Source: Cristatella mucedo (taxonomy: Eukaryota; Bryozoa; Phylactolaemata; Cristatellidae). From it: DNA of 64,000 nucleotides. Below the pieces are notes generated by a model. That model was not told the DNA's origin. It was given only the letters and a program-made list of their open reading frames with translations, and ran no database searches. How positions within the stretch are numbered: position 1 is the stretch's first letter; every line of letters starts with the position of its first letter. Both the position numbers and the translations under genes were made by a program. Location of the stretch: NCBI GenBank assembly GCA_009760855.2, contig WPIO01000085.1:1242501-1306500 (forward strand). Reading direction: 5' to 3'. This document shows positions 33,001 through 44,399 of this stretch, piece by piece.

Positions 33001-33754
33001 AGCTATGAATGTTGTTGAAACTGAATTCTTGAATGGGGCCACAGCGAAACCAATCAACTGCCGAAGCTGCCGAAGCAGCAAGCGCGTGCCCGTATGCAGC
33101 AGCAGCGGCAGCGGACAACTTAGTGCGTGCAGACACGTGCAGACGGTGTAGCCGAACGCGACAGAGGTCAGAGCGCCGAGGTCAGAATGAGCTTATTCGC
33201 AGACCACTGCACATGCACGTCACGCACCAGTCACGTGGCTCTTCGCTTTGCAGTTCCTCCGCCACCGCCGCCGCCGCCGCCGCCGCGAGAAGCATCAACT
33301 CGGGCCGGTCGCAATCGATCTAATTGCGTTTCTGTCAATAGACGGTATATTTACGCTGCTGGGCATATATATATATATATATTATATATATATATATGCC
33401 ATATTTACGCTTCGCGCGTATTGTGAGCTTTTGGAACCTGTTGGGCTTTGCCTTTTTGTTAGCTTTCTTATCTATAAAAATGTTAATTGCAGAAAGCTGA
33501 ACGGGCCAGAAGGTTTCATTCAGGCGTTCAGATCGATTTCTTAGATGCTGGCAGTGTTGCCCTGCGCTTTTCCCTAACGTCGGCATTCGTGCATACATAA
33601 TCCATAATTGTTCTGCTCAAGGCGCCAGCTCTACCGTCGCCAGTCGCGTAGCCTGCCAGTATCTCAGCCGCCGCCGCCGCTGCCGCCGCCGCCGCCACAA
33701 CAGAAGCGCGAACGAATGGGCCATTATATTTACAACAACGGGAGATATAGCGAT
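33001..33754. other. no gene recognised; short (CCG)n and (TA)n runs
   Basis: Contains CCG-rich runs at about 33255-33288 and 33665-33700 and a TA run at 33365-33398. No supported exon. Confidence 0.45.
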
Positions 33755-33945
33755 CCGAAGCAGCACGGACCTCGACCAGCACCAATCCCTCCGTCTCTCA
33801 GCTCATGACTCCAATGACGAAACAACCACGCCTACGCTAAGCTGCTAAGTTTTTCTGCTGGGCAGAGCAGAGAAGCCACTGGCGCCTTCGGCGTGCGAGA
33901 GTGGCAGCCGGCAGCAGCACACTTGCAGCAGCTCTAACGGAAAAG
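33755..33945 (+). repeat. duplicated segment E, copy 2
   Basis: Homologous to 13405-13560. The plus-strand frame is broken here (stop after MTPMTKQPRLR), which argues against a conserved coding role. Confidence 0.55.
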
Positions 33946-34058
33946 TGTCTGTCTGATTTCGTTCTGTACGACGATTCTGTCCGTCCGATTCTGTCTGATG
34001 CTCTGAAAGACGCTCTCGACATCTTTGCTGCTACTGGAGACCTGGCGAGCGAGCGCGT

Positions 34059-34130
34059 CGGCAAACTGTTCTCCCACGTGGGAGAGCAGTTTGTCGTAGC
34101 TCCCACTTCTCGACAAACTGCTCTCCCACG
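34059..34130. other. compound hairpin: 20-bp perfect inverted repeat plus a third, imperfect arm
   Basis: Arm B (34077-34096, CGTGGGAGAGCAGTTTGTCG) pairs perfectly with arm A (34111-34130) across a 14-nt loop. It also pairs, with two mismatches, with arm A' (34059-34078), which overlaps it by two bases at a CACGTG centre. Two mutually exclusive hairpins can therefore form on either strand. Confidence 0.9.
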
Positions 34131-34399
34131 CTACTTCAGACGCCACCCGGTCGGTCTTCCTTTTGGCCTTGACCTTCGTCGACGCAATGCCGCGACGATG
34201 CGCGATGCCGCCAAACACGATTGTTTTCTCCTGTTCTGTACTCCAAGAATGATTTGAAGCGGCAAGTCGCGTGGCGTGGCCGCAGTCGCCCGAAACTCGC
34301 GTTCGATTTCAAGCCTTTCTCGGCTGAACTATCTTTTGCATCTCTGGATCCCTGTCCAGCCGGCGGGAAGTCGGCCAGGGTGGAGAGATGATGAAGTAT
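34131..34399. other. no gene recognised
   Basis: Unassigned. A 118-codon plus-strand frame from 33901 crosses the hairpin into this stretch but has no recognisable domain. Confidence 0.35.
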
Positions 34400-34900
34400 C
34401 GCCCACCAGCAAGTAGTGCAGTAAAGAAAGCGAGACACGGTTGTTAGCGAAAACGTTCGCAGCTTCATACTGCAAAACAGGATCAGGATCAACAGGTAAA
34501 ATATGGTTAGTAACAGCAAGCCCAGTGTCGGCACGCAGAAGAATGCAAAAGGCGGATCGTAAATAGGAAATACGTTCCATCGTGCGCCGGTGCGTTTTTA
34601 CTTTTTCTTTAAACACCACTTGGTCAGGAAATATCGTGAAATCAGTCGGGAGTGAGTTGCATTCTTTGTCAGCGTACTAACTAAAGGCACGGTCTCCAAT
34701 GGAGTACGTAGGAGGTCAACGATTAGGTTACGAAAAGCGTGGTGAAAATGCACACGGGTAAGAGTTGCCCGCATGGCTGCAGCTTGTCTAACGCCTATTG
34801 CTGAGCAATCTTTTATATCGCGTTTTCAAGTCAGCCAAAAAGAATTTTTTGTGGCTACGCTGGTCAGGCCAGACAATACACTTCTCAACCGAGACAATAA
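34400..34900 (-). mobile_element. LINE family 1 (diverged subfamily), 3' remnant
   Basis: Matches 19840-19990 and the 6400-6700 region (GCAAAAGGCGGATCGTAAAT, then GCGCCGGTGCGTTTTTAC, then AGTCGGGAGTGAGTTGCA). Confidence 0.6.
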
Positions 34901-34914
34901 CAATAACAATAATG

Positions 34915-35468
34915 ATAAACACACATATTTAGGACAGCATATAGTGGGTCCCTGTGATTCGTCCTTCATGATTCGTCCTTCATTCTATGGCTCCAGCCTA
35001 TCTTTCAGATATACTACCCCATCAGGCAAAGCATTGTACCACTCGCTTTTCGGAATCCAACAGTCTAGAAATACCTCGTACAAACCTTAAATCCTTTGGA
35101 GACCGTGCATTTAGCTCGCATGCTCCCACAGCCTGGAACTCCCTCCCGACCTGCATCAGAACATCCCCTGACCTGACCACATTTAAAAGAAACTTAAAAA
35201 CATACCTATTTAGGACAGCATTTAGTGGGTCCTTGTGATTCGTCCTCGATGTGTTTATGCGTGCTGACACTGTTCATGCTGCCACTAACCACATTTGCAT
35301 GCTGACCCAGTGCATGTAACCCCTAACCATGTTATTCATTGTGTTTGTTTTTCAAGCATGATTTTACTTACTATTCTATTGCGTATCACTTTGCAGCAAA
35401 TGTAAAGCGCCTAGAAAGAGATTAAGTTCTCTGAGGGCGCTTTATCAAGTGCAATATTATTATTATTA
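34915..35468 (+). mobile_element. LINE family 1, 3' fragment with tail
   Basis: C-terminal coding end 34987-35238 (LPHQAKHCTTRFSESNSLEI, then AWNSLPTCIRTSPDL), 3' UTR, the family tail and ATT repeats at about 35455-35468. Confidence 0.85.
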
Positions 35469-35694
35469 TTATATTATGTGCTTATGAGTGCTGACACTGT
35501 GCATGCTGCCACTAACCACATTTGCATGCTGACCCTGTGCATGTCACCCCTAACCATATTATTTATTGTGTTTGTTTTTCAACCATGATTTTACTTACCA
35601 TTCAATTGCATTTCCCTTTGCAGCAAATGTAACGCGCCTAGAAAGAGACTAAGTTCTCTGGGGCACTTTATCAAGTGTATTATTACTATTATGC
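35469..35694 (+). mobile_element. LINE family 1, second 3' UTR fragment in direct orientation
   Basis: Repeats the last ~220 bp of the 3' UTR of the preceding copy, ending GGCACTTTATCAAGTG plus ATTATTACTATT. Confidence 0.8.
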
Positions 35695-36350
35695 ACTTGA
35701 TAAAGCCCTCTCTGAGAACTCAATCTCTTTCTTGGCACTTTACATTTGCTGCAAAGGGAAACGTAATTAAAGGGTGAGTAATATCATGCTTGATAAACAA
35801 CATGAAGAATATGGTTAGGGGTGAGACGCACAGGGTCAGCATGCAAATGTGGTTAGTGGCAGCATGCACAGTGTCAGCACGCATAAGCACATGAAGGACG
35901 AATCACAGGGACCCACTAAAGGCTGTCCTAAATAGGTGTGTTTTTAAATTCTTTTTAAATGTGGTCAAGTCAGGGGATTTTCTGACGCAAGACGGGAGTG
36001 AGTTCCAGGCTTTGGGAGCATACGAGCTAAATGCACGGTCTCCGAAGATTTTTAAGTCTGTACAAGGTATTGGTAAACTGTTAGATTCCGAAAAGCGGTT
36101 GCTACGATGCTTGGCCTGGTGTGGGATTAGATCTAAGAGATAGGCTGGAGCCAAAGAATGAAGTGACCTAAAAGTGAGTGACAAAACTTTGAAGTCAATC
36201 CATTGCTTGACTGGTAGCCAGTGCAGGTCGGCGAGAAGTGATGTGATGTTGCAACTGCGAAGCTCACGACAGACAAGCCTAGCTGCTGAGTTTTGCACCA
36301 TCTGTAATTGCCTGATTGCACATGCCGGTAGGCAATTGCAGGTCTGCGGG
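35695..36350 (-). mobile_element. LINE family 1, 3' fragment in inverted orientation
   Basis: The minus-strand frame 35903-36394 covers the C-terminal domain (LHWLPVKQWIDFKVLSLTF, FGDRAFSSYAPKAWNSLP), then the 3' UTR and tail. Its 3' end meets the 3' end of the preceding plus-strand fragment at about 35694. Confidence 0.85.
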
Positions 36351-36655
36351 AAGTAACAGTATTGACAATGCGTTTGTGTATCGCTCTCAAGCAACTAAAT
36401 CTCTTTGTAGGCACTTAACAGAAGCCGTAAATAAAGCGTGGCACAATTACTAGTGAAAACATTCGCACTGTAATCTACCGCAACAGGCACTTGGTCACCA
36501 CGAAGCATTCGCTCAGTTCACGTGCTTGGCTAAACCCACACTGGGTTTTCGCAGAGAACTGTGACGGCTGATTACAAGCGCCGCTCTACTCGATAGACGG
36601 TGTGCCCTTGCCCACACTCCCGTAATCTTAGGAGCGGCTTGCAATCAGAAATTAC

Positions 36656-36771
36656 CGGTCGTCGAGACACTAATGTAAAATCCTGTGTAGGCGACAGAAT
36701 CATCTGACGTCAATACGACCGCCACTTGTGATGAAAGCGTAAGAGCGGACGGCAGGTTTGATCCCGAGAAC
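36656..36771 (-). CDS. CUB domain second exon, unit U5 (in frame, partner exon broken)
   Basis: 116-nt exon, acceptor CTTACAG and donor GTAATT, phase 2 to phase 1. Encodes F-S-G-S-N-L-P-S, VAVVLTSDDS, YTGFYISVSTT. It is itself undamaged, but its first-exon partner has lost its acceptor and its frame. Confidence 0.6.
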
Positions 36772-36890
36772 CTGTAAGTCAGCCAGAAGTGTCGCTCACT
36801 ATCGCCTAGCTGCTTGCCGATTGGTCAGATGCTTGGCCGCAGCCGATTGACCAGCGCCAGCTGTCAGCAGACGGTGGCCACCAGACTCAC

Positions 36891-37096
36891 GTGTACAGCA
36901 ACTCGCCGCCACTGTATATGCAAAGAAAATCGTAGCCCTCTTCGATGTCAAAAGATTGGAAATTGCAGTTGAATCGCTCCCTGTGGGTCGGAACCCTGCA
37001 GCGTCCAATTGCAGGAGGCAAAGATAGGGTAGCCGCCCGGGTAGTTGGGCGATTGCATGACTCCAGACCCTTCGATCGTTCCGCCGCACTCAGGAC
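36891..37096 (-). pseudogene. CUB domain first exon, unit U5, decayed
   Basis: Counterpart of the 205-nt exons in U1-U4 but 206 nt long. A one-base insertion in the LQFQAF region (L-Q-F-P-I-F and then a stop) shifts the frame. The acceptor AG is changed: TTGCAG of the other units reads TTGCAA here. The first part still reads P-E-C-G-G, SGVMQSPNYPGGYP and C-N-W-T-L; the last part reads DIEEGYDFLCIYSGGELLYT in the shifted frame. Two independent lesions make it very unlikely to be used. Confidence 0.85.
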
Positions 37097-37289
37097 TTGC
37101 AAAACAAGACAGGGCATTCGCGCATGGCGAGCGACCGAGTGAACGAATGAGCGCTTCGAGTTAACTCCCGAGGCTTCTTGTACGGCCGCCGTCTGTTGGC
37201 TGCTGTCGGGTCAGCCGGGATCGCCACGTGCAAAACTCCCTGCTTGGACAAATGTGATATGCAAGCTATCCCCGTCAGAAAATAATATT

Positions 37290-38640
37290 ATTAGCTGATA
37301 ATTATGATAACAATTTTTTTCATAGCCCCTCAGAACGTTCTATGTCTTTCTAGGTGCTTTACATTAGCTGCAAAACCAGAATGATGGAACGGTTAGTAGT
37401 AGCATGCTCAACGACAACATGCATAACACGGTTTGAGGTGACACGCACAGATTTAGCTTGCAAACACCATTAAATGCAGTATGCACAAACTTGGACGCAT
37501 ATGCACACAAAGGACGATTCACAAGGAACAGCTAAATTCTGTGATAAGTAGGTGCATTTTTAGGCTCCTTTTAAATGTTGTTACGTCAGCGACGTCGTAA
37601 CGCAGGACGGGAGAGACTCCTGGCTTTTGGAGCCTGCAAACAGTAGGCTCGGTTTACGAAGGATTAAATGTTCGTCAGAGGTAATGCTAAACGCTTCAAG
37701 TCACACATTTCTTAGTACAATACTGGGGCCGGTGTGGGCGTAGTTGTGACACGTAGGCTCGAGAGGGAGAGGGAAGGTACCCAATATTGAGTGACAAAAC
37801 TCTGAAGGTAATACGCTGGCTGACTGGGAGCCCGTGCGGACTAGGGAGAAGTGCTTTGATCTGACAACTGCTTCGACTTGCAAACTTGGCTGCAGACTTG
37901 TGTACCAACTGCAAGCACCTCAATGCATAGGCCGGTAGATCAGCAAGCAGTGAGCTACAAAGACTAAGACGGGATGAGTCAAAAGCAAGGACAGATTTGG
38001 GAGTAGTATCTCTCTCGAATCACGCCCGAATTTTAACAATGTTTTGTGGCTGAAAGTAGGCAGACTTGACTTTAGAGCGGATGTGGTCAGATTGGGAAAG
38101 GTTACTTTGAAGCAGGACATGCGGATTTCGTGCAGATGCAACAGATGATGTGCTCGTGGATCCGATTTTGAGTGCCAACCTTTTCAACTTTTTACGTCAC
38201 GCTTTTTCGCCGCGATGCTGCCCGGAAGTTGGTTTAATCGTGCTTCAGACTGAGAAAGTTCACTTTCAACTGTGACTTACAGCATTACATGCAGCAAGGA
38301 TGTGTAGAGAATTCGATTTTCCGGAAAGCTGGGAGCGGTCAAAGCAAAGTTACAACTGAGTGTGATCTGTATAGAAGTGACTGCCTTGATTGTGCCTGGC
38401 AATCACATTGGAAATAGGGACAATATAAATTTTGCGAAATAAGCAGACCGCAGAAACGTAGAGCTCTGAGCCACACCGTACTTCGCTGGTTTTTCCGATC
38501 AGCTGTGTCTATTCACATCGACACTCGGTACTCTCCTCAATAGATCAGATCTAAACCGATCCACTGCAGCGCCAGTATGTAATGCTCAGGCGATCTTTCT
38601 GACGACGTTTTCTTGTCAGCCAAAGAGAAATTTGAGCAAG
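37290..38640 (-). mobile_element. LINE family 1 (diverged subfamily) remnant in unit U5
   Basis: The minus strand retains tail, C-terminal and RT-palm stretches (matching 6700-7200 near 38280-38560), all frameshifted. It is the longest remnant of this subfamily. Confidence 0.65.
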
Positions 38641-38754
38641 TCGTGACTATGCTGGTTAGACGACTCAATAGACTTCTCAACCAGGGCAATCATAATAGCA
38701 AGAATGCGTTTGTGTTTCGCACTCGAGGACCTGAATCTATGGGTAGGCACTTAG

Positions 38755-38910
38755 CAGAAGCCCCTAAAGAAAGCTTGGCACAATACCTAATGGAAACTTT
38801 CGCACTCTCATCGACCACAACAGGCGATTAGTCACCACGTAACATTAGCTCGGTTCACGTGCTTGGCTCAACCCACACGTGGTTTTCGCAGAGAACAGTG
38901 ACGGCTGATT
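38755..38910 (-). repeat. truncated start of a sixth tandem CUB unit
   Basis: AAGAAAGCTTGGCACAAT, then CACCACGTAACATTAGCTCG, then GGTTTTCGCAGAGAAC repeat the first ~155 bp of units U3-U5. Homology then stops before the CUB exons. Confidence 0.7.
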
Positions 38911-39009
38911 GTTCTGCGCGCCTTCCGCGCTCACGTTCAGGTCGCGGTACGTTTGAAAGGCACACTCTAGAGCAGAATTTTCTCCCTCGATTGTTCGCCA
39001 CCGCCACCC

Positions 39010-39115
39010 TAAAGCAATAATAATAATTATTATTACAATGCATTTGACTTAGCGCCCTCAGAGAACTCACTCTCTTTCTAGGCACAGGACATATACTGTG
39101 CAGATAGCACGATCG
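39010..39115 (-). mobile_element. LINE family 1, isolated 3' tail
   Basis: AATAATAATAATTATTATTA followed by GCGCCCTCAGAGAACTCACT in minus orientation. Confidence 0.75.
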
Positions 39116-39261
39116 AACGGCGTTGTCACCCCTTTCTGACAATCCGACACTACGCGGCGGATCGTTGCTCTCGCTCTCCTTGGAATGCGTTTCCATTGTT
39201 TCGGCCTCTGCCATTACGTGCAATAATCATAATAATAGCAGCTGATAGATCTAGCGGAGCT

Positions 39262-39422
<161 letters not shown>

Positions 39423-40079
39423 GGCGCTGGCCTCCTTTTGATGCAAGATGCCGCAACTCGAAGCCGCCGCCGCAGCCTCGTCACTCCACGTCGTCAAATC
39501 ACGTGACCCTACGGCTTACGCTCCAGAGGGGGGCTTGGGTTTACGGCTGAGAAGAAGAAGACGAAGATGGGTAGATGGCCTAAGAAGATAGCCCACGGAT
39601 AGATAGATAGACGCCGCGTGGGCTCGAAGCGAAACGTCGTGAAAAAACTTCAAAATAAAAGCGGCGGCGGCGGCGAACGGTGCCGACAACCGGATGCTGG
39701 AGTCGCTGGCGACCCGTTTCTGCCGCGGCCTCGGGTTCCGTGGCAGAGGCAGCAAAGAAGAAGAAGAAGAAGAGGGCTGGACTCGCTGTTCGAACGTCCG
39801 TCCTTGTGATTTAACCTTTTGTTTACTCGTGCGTTCCGACACTTTGCACGTTGCCACATATTGATCTGTCGACAATGAGCGCGTCACCTCTGACCATATC
39901 ATGCGAGCTGACATTGTACACACTACCACAAACCATAGGAGCCTGCTTCCTTTAGAGCCGTATATAGTGCCTATAAAGACAAACATTTATCTTAGGGCGA
40001 TGTCATTTTAGTACTATTATTGTTATTAGTAAATATCCAACCTGCTTTTTCCATTGTGCTATAGCGCCGCCCGCTCCTA
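39423..40079. other. no gene recognised
   Basis: GC-rich then mixed sequence. A 156-codon minus-strand frame (39516-39986) has no recognisable domain. Confidence 0.35.
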
Positions 40080-40180
40080 GGTTTCCGATCTTCTTCCTCA
40101 GCTTCCGGTCTTCTTCCTCGGCTTCCGGTCTTCTTCCTCGGCTTCCGGTCTTCTTCCTCGGCTTCCGGTTTTCTTCCTTG
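40080..40180. repeat. 20-bp minisatellite, about five units
   Basis: Unit CTTCCGGTCTTCTTCCTCGG repeated head to tail with few changes. On the minus strand it reads as an E-E-D-R-K-P / G-R-R-P-E-A charged repeat in an open frame of 70 codons (39992-40204), of unknown significance. Confidence 0.9.
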
Positions 40181-41470
<1,290 letters not shown>

Positions 41471-41472
<2 letters not shown>

Positions 41473-41859
41473 GTAATTAATTCATTACAGCCGTACGGAC
41501 GAACCGTTTAATAGGCGCTCTTTTCTGCGCGTAGCGGACGTAGAGGAAAAAAGTCTCTGGAGTTCACAGCGGTCAAAAAGTAGTCCGCTGAGCATTGATA
41601 AAAAATAGCAAGCATCGGGAATAGATGAAGCGATCACTTTCACCTTCCCGGAAGGTCCCGCAGCTTCTCCCTCCCTCCCCCCCCGTTCTATGCCTGTTCG
41701 TTCCCCCGCCCGCCTCGTTCTACACCCGGTTCAAGCGAGAATTATAAATGGGAATAAAAAACTCTGCAGCGCCCCAAGATAGACAGAGACAGAGAGGCAG
41801 AGATATATATAAATATATGTATATATATTTATATATATATATATATATATATTTATTTA

Positions 41860-41896
<37 letters not shown>

Positions 41897-42049
41897 GTAA
41901 TCTCATTCTAAGCATTTTGCTTCTTCTGGAAAAGAAGAGAATGAACTGATTAGCGACACCGTGGCACTACCCTAATGATTGAACCAAGTCACTGGTTTGC
42001 GATTGCACAACGTTGGACTCGGTGGACTTACGTTCTGGTGCAGCTCATT
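41471..42049. other. no gene recognised; TA/ATTT microsatellite at 41800-41897
   Basis: Contains C-rich runs near 41668-41690 and an interrupted TA and TTTA array at 41800-41897. Confidence 0.5.
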
Positions 42050-43440
42050 CTAATGACAAGAATAGCAATTGTAGTAATAGTTCATTCGTTGAGCGCCCTG
42101 AGAGAAACCAACATCCGTTCGTAGGCTCTTTGCAGATGCCAAAAAGGAAGAATGGCGTCACTTAGGCTAGTGACAACGTGCATACCGTCAGCGCGCGTTA
42201 GCACACTCGAGGTGATTCACACGAACAGAGCAAACGCTGCGCGATGCACGCGAGTGATACGCCGCCTCTCTTTAAACGCCATCGGGTCAGGGGATGTCAC
42301 GACGTCGGGTCTGGAGATGTCGTGACGTCAGTTCCGCTCGAGCGCAGCTCTTTCAGTTCCGGTCGGCTGCGGCTCCGCCGTTGAAAGTGCTTAAATCCGC
42401 ACTATTTAAACGTATCGGCTCATTCCTTACAATAAGATTATATTAAAACATGTTTGCAGTCTAGTGAGAGAATCGAATCTCTTTGCTAGGCACTTTGCAT
42501 ATGCTGGAAAAGAAGCCATGTCAATTGGCTAGCTATGGCAATCATGCACGGAGTCAGTATGCATGTGCACGCGAAGAATAATTTACGTGCACCCAGCAAA
42601 TGTTTTAAGGAAATTGTGGGTTTTAAACTTTTTTTAAATGTCAATTCATCAGAGGATGTCATGGCGACAGTCGGGGTGAGTTCGAGGCGTCATAAATATG
42701 CGAACCGCAGGTACGATCTCCAATGGCCGATGTGAGGTGGTTTCGAGGCACAGCTAAGCGACTTGAGTCAGAAGGGATAGCGGTATGATGTCTAGTGTGA
42801 TTGGAAGTTTTTTTAGATAGGTTTCCTGGAGAAAAAGAAGGAAGGGACATAAAAGTGAGTGAAAATACCTCGAAATTGATATCGATGCTTGATGGCCAGC
42901 CAGTCGGAGGTCGGCGATCAGTGATGTAATGATAAGAATAAAATTTATTTATATAGCGCCCCAAGAGAACTTAATCTCTATTCAGGCGCTTCACATATGC
43001 CTCGGGGCTCGAGCCCACGACCTCAGTCAGACCTTGGTCGAGGCGAGCACCTTAACCGCTAGACCAAACCAGCTCGGCGTGTAACGTTGTGATTGCGATA
43101 TCTACGACAGGCAGCGGAGTGTAACCGCAGAGTTTTGCACCCACTGCAAGTGAATTATTTTACAAAAATATTTTTTTATTTTTAAATTAAATTAAATTAT
43201 TAAAATAAGAAATTAATGGGGGGGGAAATAATAACTTGTTCAAATAAATATTTCCAGCTAGAAGATCAGTGGGTAGCGACTTTTAGAAGTAAAGACAGTG
43301 GTGTAATGTGGTAATATCAATATTTACGACGGACGAGCGTAGCTGCAGAGTTTAGCGCCGACGTAACGCGACCGACTTGTTTTACAGGCTGGAAGACCAG
43401 AGGGTAGTGAATTTAAAAAGACAGGTGACGTAATTTAACA
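42050..43440 (-). mobile_element. old LINE family 1 remnants, two or more overlapping 3' ends
   Basis: Tail-like blocks near 42080-42135 and 42455-42510, and C-terminal/3' UTR similarity at 42600-42930 and 43085-43150, then again at about 43260-43400, all minus strand and heavily diverged. SINE2 copy b is inserted at 42938-43080. Confidence 0.55.
42938..43080 (-). mobile_element. SINE2 copy b
   Basis: Complete minus-strand copy: head CGCCGAGCTGGTTTGGTCTA, B-box-like GGGCTCGAGCCCC, tail AAGCGCCTGAATAGAGATTA then TTCTCTTGGGGCGC. It lies within an old LINE family 1 copy; GTAATG and GTAACG on the flanks may be a worn target-site duplication. Confidence 0.8.
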
Positions 43441-43529
43441 AGCCAGGGCTTCACAAACTCACGGGCCTCAGCTTCTCGGTGCTCTAAACCTCTAACCTCT
43501 TCTAGGCGGACCCCGATTAGCTAGCAACT

Positions 43530-43725
43530 TCAGTCGGGATTTGAGTGACAGTCTGCTGAAGCCGCTCTCCTCCGCATGACCAACGACATTCTAGACAGCA
43601 ATTGAAACTGTCATGTTCCTGCCACGGTCTTGCTTCATCTATCGACTGCGTTTGACGCTGTCGATCACGGCGATAACCTACTTGAGCGATTGAGAACGAC
43701 GTTCGGTCAGGCAGACGAGCACCCT
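43530..43725 (+). mobile_element. LINE family 2, diverged RT fragment
   Basis: Plus-strand sequence around CTGCGTTTGACGCTGTCGAT corresponds to the AFDTIDHEVLLERLRTT region of family 2 RT, with indels. Confidence 0.55.
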
Positions 43726-44054
43726 TAGGGGCGAGTCTTGACTTCTGGTACTTGCGGCGATAGTTAGGCACCGGAAGTTTCAAAGCCGCACGCCATGTTC
43801 CCAAGTTCGGAAAACGCGCGTTTACACGTATCTGAAACTTTCTCTCCAGCCACTGAGATTAAAGAAGACGCCGAGGCAGATTTCCCGCTTTAGCCAATCA
43901 GCTCCTGATCCGAGCTCGCTTCCAATCGGGCTGGGGCGTCGTACCGACGTCTCTCGCCCGACTCGTGGAGCCATTTTTGCTGCAAATGTCAAATAAAACG
44001 ACTCAGTCAAATAATCAAATATTAAAATAATCAATAAAATCACGACGCCAAACT
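43726..44054. other. no gene recognised
   Basis: Unassigned. Confidence 0.4.
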
Positions 44055-44165
44055 TCAAATCCTTTCGAAAGCGCACCTCTAGTTCGTGAGCGCTCCCCAA
44101 GCCTGGAACTCCCTTTCGACTGATGTCACGACTTCCTCTGACTTGTCCTTTGACAACTAAAGAAA
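44055..44165 (+). mobile_element. LINE family 1, short C-terminal fragment
   Basis: AACTTCAAATCCTTTCGAAA, then CCTGGAACTCCCTTTCGACT, match the FGDRAFSS to AWNSLP region of the family. Confidence 0.55.
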
Positions 44166-44269
44166 AGCTAAGATGCGCTCGTTCCCCGCAGCATTTGCTC
44201 GGTCCGAGTGCGAATTGTACTTTTTGTGCCGATGCGTACGCGCGTTATCGATCGATGGGCTCCTTTTAC

Positions 44270-44385
44270 ATTATATTATTATAATATTATTATTATTATA
44301 TTACATTAAAGGGTGTTTACTTTTCTTCAGGTGCTATACAAATTTCATCATTATCATTATTTTATTATTATTACTATTGATTCGT
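44270..44385. repeat. ATT/ATTA-rich low-complexity stretch
   Basis: Runs of TTATTATTATA and ATTATTATTACTATT, possibly eroded LINE tails. Confidence 0.6.
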
Positions 44386-44399
44386 CGGCTGCTCGTCGG

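Larger units (their letters stand above)
36400..38640 (-). repeat. tandem CUB unit U5 (decayed exons and old LINE remnant)
   Basis: Starts with AGAAGCCGTAAATAAAGCGT like U4 and is collinear with U3/U4: CUB exons, intron, and a diverged minus-strand LINE family 1 remnant from about 37290 to 38640 that extends further 5' (into the RT palm region near 38280-38560) than in the other units. Confidence 0.75.

Noticed and set aside
33901-34257. 118-codon plus-strand frame crossing the hairpin at 34059-34130
   Set aside because: No domain. The partly mirrored peptide on the opposite strand simply reflects the inverted repeat.
40080-40180. CRISPR array
   Set aside because: The repeats are contiguous 20-bp units without spacers, in an animal genome; it is a minisatellite.
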